Position numbers and translations under genes: made by a program. Below, piece by piece: positions 6,151-10,375 of a DNA stretch of 10,375 nucleotides (position 1 is the stretch's first letter; each line of letters opens with the position of its first letter). The notes below the pieces were generated by a model. The model was not told the DNA's origin. It did no database searches and saw only the letters and a list, made by a program, of their open reading frames with translations. Source of the DNA: Planctomycetaceae bacterium. Lineage in GTDB: Bacteria; Planctomycetota; Planctomycetia; Pirellulales; Thermoguttaceae. Location of the stretch: the NCBI GenBank assembly GCA_031278315.1, contig JAITKS010000091.1:1-10375 (forward strand), in the 5' to 3' direction.

Positions 6151-8556
6151 TTATGTTTTCGGTTTTGCCCACTGGATTATACTTTGATATAAAACAACCG
6201 GATCAATTGGTTTCGTGATATGATCATTCATTCCGGCAGCTATACATTGTTCTTTGTAACCCGCCATTGCATGAGCTGTCATAGCTAGAATTGGTAAGTT
6301 TGCATAATTCTGATCTTTTCTTATCGTTTCAGTTGCTTGGAAACCATCCATTTCCGGCATTTGAATATCCATTAGTACTAATCCATAATCTTTCAGTCTT
6401 ACCATTTCTACAGCTATTCTTCCATTAGACGCAACATCTACTTCAAATCCTTTTCGTTTTAATAATTCAGTTGCTACAAGTTGATTTATTTTGTTATCTT
6501 CAACAAGCAAAATCAATATATTTTTTAAGTTATCAGGTATTTCAATATCCGGCGGTTTTTCTTTTTCCTGAATTTCAGTTACCGTTTCCTCTTTTCTCAA
6601 TAGAGTTGTTTGTACAGATTGCACAGTAATTTGCTCTGATTGAATATGAGTATTTGTATCAGACAACATAAAATTCGCTGTAAACTTAAATGACGTTCCT
6701 CTATCTCGATGACTTTCACACGTAATATTACCGTTCATTGCATTGACAAGACTCTTTGTTATCGATAAGCCTAATCCGGTACCGCCGTATTGCCGCGTTG
6801 AAGACGAATCCGCTTGAGTAAATGGAGTAAAAAGTTGACGCAGTTCTTTTTCTGTCATACCTATTCCTGTGTCTGATACTACAAATTTGATCAAAACAGA
6901 ATTGGCGTTGTTATTATCAATTTTGTCTTTATTAATCAATTGCTGATCTGCTGTCCCAATAATATCTGAATGCGGACTAATTACGTTGACTTTCAATGAA
7001 ATCATTCCGTTAGTTGTAAATTTAACCGCATTACTCAGCAAATTATCGAGAATTTGTTTTACTCTTTTGCTGTCTCCGACTATTTTTTCCGGCAATGTTT
7101 TTTCTATTTCAAGCAAGAATTTTAAACCTTTGTTTTCAATTTCCGGTTTATATTCGTTGACGATTTCATTTATTATTTGTGTTAATGAAAAATCTTTCAG
7201 CTGCATTATTAATTCACCGGCTTCAAGTTTAGCGAAATCTAAAATATCGTTGATAATAACGAGCAGCTTTTTGGCGGATAATTCTAACGTATTCACAAAT
7301 TCGCGTTGTTGTGTATCGAGTTGTGTATTTTGAATCAAATTAGCTATTCCTAGAATTGCATTCATTGGAGTTCTTATTTCATGGCTTACATTAGCGAGAA
7401 ATTCATTTTTCAATCTTGCTGCATCTTCTGCAACATTACGAGCGTATTGCAGATCGTTTTGAACTTTCCGAATTTGTGTAACATCTATTAGCCATACCAT
7501 TGCGCCTTTTTCCATGTAGTAATCGGTGTAGAATAAATTTGCCAGCATTTCTTTAGTTTCGCCGCTTTTAGTCCGCATTATTACGTCGCGCCAGTGGATA
7601 ATTTTATTCTCCAGCAATTCAGCGAATAGATCATGTCCGGCTTGATGATCTTGGAAGAAGTCATAAATATCTTCTTCGCCGTTTACGCCTAAGAAATCTT
7701 GCATGAACGGAGTCGAATATCTGATTTTGCCGTCAACAACAATTGAGAAACAAACAGGACTCGAATTGAGTACATCTATCAATAGAATTCGTTCTTGTTC
7801 TAGTGCGAATTGTGCTTTCTTTAGTTCCCGCAAGTCCCGAATATATCCTACGACCATAAACACGCCTTTGCGTTCAACCCGCACCAATGTAACTTCAGAC
7901 GGTAACATTTCACCTGCTGCCGTTTTATGCAGCCATTCAAAAACCATACGTCCCGTTTCAAATGCAGTACGCAGCCGCTCTTTCATAAGCTGCTGTGAGT
8001 TCATGCCGTTAGGTTGAATTTCAGGTGAAAATTCCATGAAACGCTCGACAAATTCTTGTTTGTATCTTAAACCGAATAATTTTATTGCTTCAAGATTACA
8101 ATCTATTAGATTTATATTTTCATCCCAAAAAGACACGCAAAGCGGAGTCGCATCGAGCATAATTTGAGTACGTTCTTCCGCAGCGCGTTCGCGGAAATCG
8201 TACAATTGTGTTACCATCGAATTGAACGCTTTAGAGAAATTACCCATAAAATCAACACGCTGTGAGAAATCGCCGATTGCAACTTGTTCTACTTGCCATG
8301 CTAAATGACGTAAATTAGCCTGCAATGTTTTCAAATAGCCTGCAACTGCACCTCGAATTTTTATTTCAACATCGAAGTCGCCGCTAGCGAATAAGCGTAG
8401 AATCTCTCGTATCTCAAGTATTTCAGAATACATCGTCTCTAAGTCTTTGTTATCAGACTTATCAATTTCAGGAAAAGATTCCTCAAAAGATACCGTACTA
8501 CGGCCAACCAAAAGTTGACGTAAAATTGTTATTTCGTTTTTCTCAGTATTCGACAT
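6151..8556 (-). CDS. Soluble hybrid sensor histidine kinase (HAMP-like, PAS-PAS, HisKA, HATPase, REC)
   Basis: 801 aa from ATG 8556. A TTG at 8589 would add only 11 residues and is less likely. No transmembrane segment is visible, so the protein should be cytosolic. In order: HAMP-like linker repeats (~50-119, with GDF motifs near 59 and 95), PAS 1 (~132-244), PAS 2 (~254-367), HisKA with phospho-accepting His392 (NVSHEIRTPMN), HATPase with N-box Asn509, DTGIG (562-566) and GGTGLGL (591-597), and a receiver domain with Asp730 in LVLMDIQMPEMDG, acidic E686-D687 and Lys782 (TKPID). The HATPase domain carries an Asn/Asp-rich insert at ~530-552 before the G1 box. Hybrid kinases usually pass phosphate to an Hpt protein and a final regulator, and neither is nearby, so it looks orphan. 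The signal is unknown. A good promoter lies about 55 nt upstream. Confidence 0.95.
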   Translation of the reverse strand: MSNTEKNEITILRQLLVGRSTVSFEESFPEIDKSDNKDLETMYSEILEIREILRLFASGDFDVEIKIRGAVAGYLKTLQANLRHLAWQVEQVAIGDFSQRVDFMGNFSKAFNSMVTQLYDFRERAAEERTQIMLDATPLCVSFWDENINLIDCNLEAIKLFGLRYKQEFVERFMEFSPEIQPNGMNSQQLMKERLRTAFETGRMVFEWLHKTAAGEMLPSEVTLVRVERKGVFMVVGYIRDLRELKKAQFALEQERILLIDVLNSSPVCFSIVVDGKIRYSTPFMQDFLGVNGEEDIYDFFQDHQAGHDLFAELLENKIIHWRDVIMRTKSGETKEMLANLFYTDYYMEKGAMVWLIDVTQIRKVQNDLQYARNVAEDAARLKNEFLANVSHEIRTPMNAILGIANLIQNTQLDTQQREFVNTLELSAKKLLVIINDILDFAKLEAGELIMQLKDFSLTQIINEIVNEYKPEIENKGLKFLLEIEKTLPEKIVGDSKRVKQILDNLLSNAVKFTTNGMISLKVNVISPHSDIIGTADQQLINKDKIDNNNANSVLIKFVVSDTGIGMTEKELRQLFTPFTQADSSSTRQYGGTGLGLSITKSLVNAMNGNITCESHRDRGTSFKFTANFMLSDTNTHIQSEQITVQSVQTTLLRKEETVTEIQEKEKPPDIEIPDNLKNILILLVEDNKINQLVATELLKRKGFEVDVASNGRIAVEMVRLKDYGLVLMDIQMPEMDGFQATETIRKDQNYANLPILAMTAHAMAGYKEQCIAAGMNDHITKPIDPVVLYQSIIQWAKPKT

Positions 8557-8611
8557 GAAAATTTTGCAAGAAGTAACTTGACGCTTCAAGTAAATTTGTA
8601 TTAATTAAATT

Positions 8612-8640
8612 TATATACGTATCTGTACAATGAATTTCAA
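8612..8640 (-). promoter_or_regulatory. Candidate sigma-70 promoter of the histidine kinase gene
   Basis: Minus strand: TTGAAA (8635-8640), exact 17-nt spacer, TATATA (8612-8617). Transcription would begin near 8605, leaving a leader of about 50 nt. The block overlaps the element shared with the serA upstream region. Confidence 0.5.
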
Positions 8641-8652
8641 CAATACAAAAAC
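8619..8652 (-). repeat. Element shared with serA upstream region
   Basis: It aligns with 2960-2992 through the common core GTACAATGAAT, an ACAAT block and CAAAAAC, in the same orientation and at a similar distance from a minus-strand start codon. It includes the -35 box and spacer of the candidate kinase promoter. Confidence 0.4.
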
Positions 8653-8710
8653 GTATGCAGGAAAAAGCATTAATGTTTGCGGGACAATAGGTTTATTTTT
8701 CAATCTTTAA

Positions 8711-8736
8711 CTTTCGGTTTTCGTTAAAATAAATAA
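8711..8736 (-). repeat. Copy of the TTGTAACGAAAA intergenic motif
   Basis: On the minus strand it reads TTATTTATTTTAACGAAAAC followed by CGAAAG, close to the plus-strand copy at 9446-9478. It points toward the kinase gene but lies about 155 nt ahead of its ATG, upstream of the promoter at 8612-8640. Confidence 0.5.
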
Positions 8737-8785
8737 TCGGATGATGTTTTATTCTCAATTTTGACTGTATGACTTCTAAAAAATA

Positions 8786-8807
8786 GAGACGCAAAGTTGC
8801 GGGAATC
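8786..8807. repeat. GAGACGCAAA palindrome copy
   Basis: GAGACGCAAAGTTGCGGGAA contains the perfect inner palindrome CGCAA-AG-TTGCG, with a decayed outer arm. It belongs to the family at 1198, 1228 and 9416. Confidence 0.5.
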
Positions 8808-9075
8808 TGCTGAAATTTTCGTTTGTTACTTTTAAACTGCTTTAATTTGAATTTTCGGTATTTTCGCAAATTATCAAAAATCCGTCAATAAGTACAATAC
8901 GTTATTTGGATTTTCATAGCAATCGATAATTTAGTTATACACATTGTACGGCGTGACAAAACATAAAATATAACGAAAAGAATACAAATATTCACACAAA
9001 ATTATTAAAAGAAAAATTAAAAGAAAAAGTTGTAAAAGAATCGGTAACTATAATTCCCGTGCGTTAAAATTCGTC

Positions 9076-9104
9076 TTGACGTTTGATTTAATAATATTTA
9101 TGAT
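9076..9104 (+). promoter_or_regulatory. Strong-looking sigma-70 promoter
   Basis: TTGACG (9076-9081), 17-nt spacer, TATGAT (9099-9104), each five of six consensus bases. The start would be near 9111. The next feature on this strand is a terminator at 9154-9176, then about 320 nt of repeats before the ykgJ-like gene. It may drive a very short RNA, or readthrough into that gene. Confidence 0.45.
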
Positions 9105-9153
9105 TTAAAAAATTTATAATATATCAGTGGAATAATTTATTTTTTTCAGGAAC

Positions 9154-9176
9154 GCGGTCGTCTCGACCGCATTTTT
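9154..9176 (+). terminator. Intrinsic terminator hairpin
   Basis: GCGGTCG (9154-9160), loop TCT, CGACCGC (9164-9170), then ATTTTTAGTTTTG. The stem is seven perfect GC-rich pairs with a T-run. No plus-strand gene precedes it in the spacer, only the promoter at 9076. Its high GC in AT-rich surroundings also allows it to be a dispersed hairpin repeat. Confidence 0.6.
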
Positions 9177-9234
9177 AGTTTTGTTTTTTTGACAAGATTT
9201 TTAAATGATAAATTAAAAGAATCAAAACTTGAAA

Positions 9235-9293
9235 CAATAGTGATTTGAACTTTAGAATCCGGCTAATCTCCGCATGCGAACTAACCACTATAC
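9235..9293 (-). repeat. tRNA-like dispersed repeat, inverted copy at 10126-10193
   Basis: Read on the minus strand, the first 26 nt (9268-9293) are identical to 10126-10151, and the remainder matches with substitutions and a short gap. It includes TATAGTGGTTAGTTCGC and GTTCAAATC, which look like D-arm and T-loop text. ATAGTG and CACTAT at the two ends can pair, but no T-stem or anticodon arm forms. Confidence 0.65.
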
Positions 9294-9343
9294 ACTAACC
9301 GCTATCCTGTAATCCTGTTTATCCTGTCAAAAAAAATATTCAA
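9294..9343 (+). repeat. Dispersed repeat, direct copy at 4956-5004
   Basis: It contains ATCCTGTAATCCTGTTTATC followed by CTGTCAAAAAAAA. The internal ATCCTGT unit is itself repeated. Abutting the tRNA-like repeat and the 9338-9360 block, it forms a composite of three repeat families. Confidence 0.6.
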
Positions 9344-9360
9344 CTGATATATTACAAAAA
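9338..9360 (-). repeat. 23-bp repeat, inverted copy at 4823-4845
   Basis: Exact reverse complement of 4823-4845 over 23 bp. It directly follows the ATCCTGT repeat. Confidence 0.7.
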
Positions 9361-9415
9361 ATTATATTTCGGTTTTATTCTTTTAATGTAAAAAGAACCA
9401 ACGAAAAATTTTGTT

Positions 9416-9478
9416 GAGACGCAAGGTCTTTTGTCTCTGCATATCAGGTTTTATTTTTTGTAACGAAAACCGAATTTT
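9416..9478 (+). repeat. Composite element: GAGAC palindrome plus TTGTAACGAAAA motif
   Basis: GAGAC (9416-9420) and GTCTC (9433-9437) form a degenerate palindrome of the 1198-1223 family. After nine bases comes CAGGTTTTATTTTTTGTAAC and GAAAACCGAATTTT (to 9478). The same order and orientation relative to the downstream gene is seen ahead of the sugar transferase gene (1223 down to 1151 on the minus strand). The element ends about 20 nt before the ykgJ-like ATG, so it probably contributes that gene's promoter or leader. Confidence 0.55.
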
Positions 9479-9484
9479 CAAGAT

Positions 9485-9491
9485 AAGAGGA
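9485..9491 (+). promoter_or_regulatory. Ribosome binding site AAGAGGA
   Basis: AAGAGGA ends 8 nt before ATG 9500. It is the clearest Shine-Dalgarno in the window (the five minus-strand genes have weak or none) and fixes the start of the CxxCxxCC gene. Confidence 0.75.
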
Positions 9492-9499
9492 ATATATTT

Positions 9500-9922
9500 A
9501 TGGTTACTAAATCGTTGTGGTATAAGGATGGTCTCAGATTCGGTTGTACTTCATGCGGCAGTTGTTGCGGCGGCGGACCTGGTTTTGTTTGGGTAACACA
9601 AAACGAAATAGAACGGCTCGCAGCAAAATTCGGTATCACACCAGAGCTGTTTGAGAAATTATTCGTTTGGACTGTAAAAGAAGGACACCGAAGTCTGAAA
9701 GAATATCCAAACGGAGATTGCGTACTGCTTGATGAAAAAACGAAAAAATGTAAGTTTTATGAAGAACGTCCGATTCAATGTAAAACGTGGCCTTTTTGGG
9801 ATCAAAATTTAAACAAAAAAATATTTTGGGATTTAATGTCTGAACATTGTCCGGGTTGTAATCGCGGCCGATTGTATTCTTTGGATGAAATTGAAAAACA
9901 AAGAACGGCAATTGAATTGTAG
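9500..9922 (+). CDS. YkgJ-like CxxCxxCC cysteine-cluster protein
   Basis: 140 aa, normal for a small YkgJ-family protein (putative Zn/Fe-chelating cysteine cluster). The N-terminal CTSCGSCC gives Cys16, Cys19, Cys22 and Cys23. Later conserved positions are GDCVLLD (Cys74), KKCKFYEERPIQCKTWPFW (Cys84, Cys94) and a C-terminal HCPGC (Cys117, Cys120). The spacing and the C-x-Y-E-x-R-P-x-x-C-x-x-W-P-F-W signature are typical. No signal peptide or membrane segment is visible, so it should be cytosolic. The biochemical role of the family is not established here, and metal binding is inferred from the cysteines. It is the only plus-strand gene, diverging from the kinase across 943 bp, so operon context gives no hint. 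The stop codon lies in the loop of a stem formed by CGGCAATT and AATTGCCG. Confidence 0.9.
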   Translation: MVTKSLWYKDGLRFGCTSCGSCCGGGPGFVWVTQNEIERLAAKFGITPELFEKLFVWTVKEGHRSLKEYPNGDCVLLDEKTKKCKFYEERPIQCKTWPFWDQNLNKKIFWDLMSEHCPGCNRGRLYSLDEIEKQRTAIEL

Positions 9923-9939
9923 TGATAATCAAATTGCCG
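9906..9939 (+). terminator. Inverted repeat spanning the ykgJ-like stop codon
   Basis: CGGCAATT (9906-9913) and AATTGCCG (9932-9939) are exact complements with an 18-nt loop that holds the TAG. Two further weak stems follow: TGAAATTTT with AAAATTTCA (9948-9956, 9976-9984), and CTGAATA with TATTCAG (9991-9997, 10011-10017). None has a clean adjacent U-tract, so the true terminator of this gene is uncertain. Confidence 0.35.
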
Positions 9940-10025
9940 TTGTAGGTTGAAATTTTTCGTGTAAATTGTTCGTACAAAATTTCACTTTACCTGAATAGAA
10001 AAATTGTAATTATTCAGATAAAATT

Positions 10026-10118
10026 TTGTAATTTACTCATTGTACTTTAAAATTCGGTATTATTTTTTGTAACGAAAAAGGTGACCGTTCACGTATAAAA
10101 CTAGAATCGCCCTGAAAA
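10026..10118 (+). repeat. Right arm of long inverted repeat
   Basis: Inverted partner of 27-119. The arm runs from a diverged edge through ACTCATTGTAC and TTATTTTTTGTAACGAAAA to ACTAGAATCGCCCTGAAA. On the right it continues directly into the tRNA-like repeat, whereas the left arm continues into a GC-rich palindrome, so the flanks differ beyond the arms. Confidence 0.75.
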
Positions 10119-10125
10119 GACAGCA

Positions 10126-10193
10126 GTATAGTGGTTAGTTCGCATGCGGAGCTTAGCACCGATTATAAGTTCGAATCGCTAATCACTATTATT
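10126..10193 (+). repeat. tRNA-like dispersed repeat
   Basis: Inverted copy of 9235-9293. It has extra bases near the 3' side (CGCTAATC), which create a GATTA/TAATC stem around TTCGAA. No acceptor, anticodon and T-arm set folds as a real tRNA. Confidence 0.6.
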
Positions 10194-10209
10194 GAGCAAA
10201 TATCCGATC

Positions 10210-10255
10210 GCCCTTTCAGGGCTTCGGGGAGGGAGGGAATTGTTACCCGCCCCGA
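10210..10255 (+). repeat. GC-rich REP-like double hairpin
   Basis: GCCCT-TTC-AGGGC (10210-10222) is followed by a second stem, TCGGGG-A-GGG (10224-10233) against CCC-G-CCCCGA (10246-10255), nine pairs with one mismatch. It shares both blocks with 1-35. The GC content contrasts sharply with neighbouring DNA. Confidence 0.55.
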
Positions 10256-10375
10256 GTGGCATAAGTATCTACACATCTTTTTTGTTAATTTTGGCGATAT
10301 AACAAAACTAGATAATCAATTGAGTGTCAAAAAAATAAAATAAATATACTAGGTAAATTTTGTAGCGAGAAAAAA

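Larger units (their letters stand above)
8557..9499. other. 943-bp divergent, repeat-filled spacer
   Basis: No ORF of note and no tRNA or rRNA. It contains the kinase promoter (8612-8640), two copies of the TTGTAACGAAAA motif pointing outward toward each flanking gene (8711-8736 minus, 9446-9478 plus), two GAGACGCAA palindromes (8786, 9416), a promoter followed by a terminator (9076-9176), and three repeats with copies elsewhere in the window (9235-9293, 9294-9343, 9338-9360). A diverged motif copy may also lie at 9368-9406. Confidence 0.65.
9923..10375. other. 453-bp noncoding repeat mosaic
   Basis: No credible gene. In order it holds weak stem-loops, the right arm of the long inverted repeat (10026-10118), the tRNA-like repeat (10126-10193) and a GC-rich REP-like hairpin (10210-10255). 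A plus-strand reading frame from a GTG at 10131 runs through these repeats and is discounted. Confidence 0.6.

Noticed and set aside
8557..8589. 11-residue N-terminal extension of the kinase from a TTG
   Set aside because: An internal ATG at 8556 fits better, and the extension adds nothing conserved. The TTG at 1107 of the sugar transferase is likewise discounted in favour of ATG 1047.
9189..9216. A TTGACA-based promoter just after the 9154 terminator
   Set aside because: The -35 box is perfect but no acceptable -10 hexamer occurs at 16-18 nt spacing.
27..10118. A composite transposon or integron bounded by the inverted repeats
   Set aside because: The six genes inside are housekeeping types and no transposase is present. 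The Xer protein looks chromosomal, and the arms lack target-site duplications or a terminal transposon structure.
10126..10193. A tRNA gene
   Set aside because: D-arm-like and T-loop-like text is present, but no 5-bp T-stem, anticodon arm or 7-bp acceptor stem can be formed. The inverted copy at 9235-9293 has a deletion that breaks it further.
10131..10343. 70-residue plus-strand frame starting at GTG
   Set aside because: It is composed of the tRNA-like repeat and the GC-rich hairpin, with no Shine-Dalgarno and no recognisable protein features.

Overview
The window is AT-rich bacterial chromosome holding six protein genes. Five lie head-to-tail on the minus strand and one on the plus strand. 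The protein sequences, above all the XerC-type recombinase and the CxxCxxCC protein, resemble Planctomycetota (Pirellulales-like) relatives as I remember them. That assignment is an inference from family resemblance and was not tested by a search. The low GC would be unusual for the phylum and could fit a host-associated or anaerobic lineage.

Layout, left to right. 1-141: repeat-rich flank. 142-1047 (-): short-form polyprenyl-phosphate sugar-1-phosphate transferase that starts surface-glycan assembly. 1048-1292: palindrome and promoter-like elements. 1293-2918 (-): serA, the first step of serine synthesis. 2919-3296: spacer with a 25-unit, 8-bp tandem array. 3297-4490 (-): nspC, the last step of the carboxy(nor)spermidine polyamine route. 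4491-5071: spacer with a well-formed promoter and intrinsic terminator that bound a candidate ~120-nt RNA. 5072-6052 (-): XerC/D-type tyrosine recombinase. 6151-8556 (-): soluble hybrid histidine kinase with two PAS domains. 8557-9499: large repeat-filled divergent spacer. 9500-9922 (+): YkgJ-like CxxCxxCC protein. 9923-10375: repeat mosaic with GC-rich hairpins.

The genes do not form an obvious pathway. Spacers of 98 to 581 bp, several holding their own promoters or terminators, suggest mostly independent housekeeping transcription units. I see no transposase, phage gene, toxin-antitoxin pair, CRISPR array or defence module. The unusual content is noncoding. Several dispersed repeat families recur in direct or inverted copies, including an 80-90 bp inverted repeat that brackets nearly the whole window and a TTGTAACGAAAA-centred motif that sits sense-oriented ahead of three genes. 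There is also the octamer array upstream of serA and two candidate small transcripts. I see no convincing new protein-based system.
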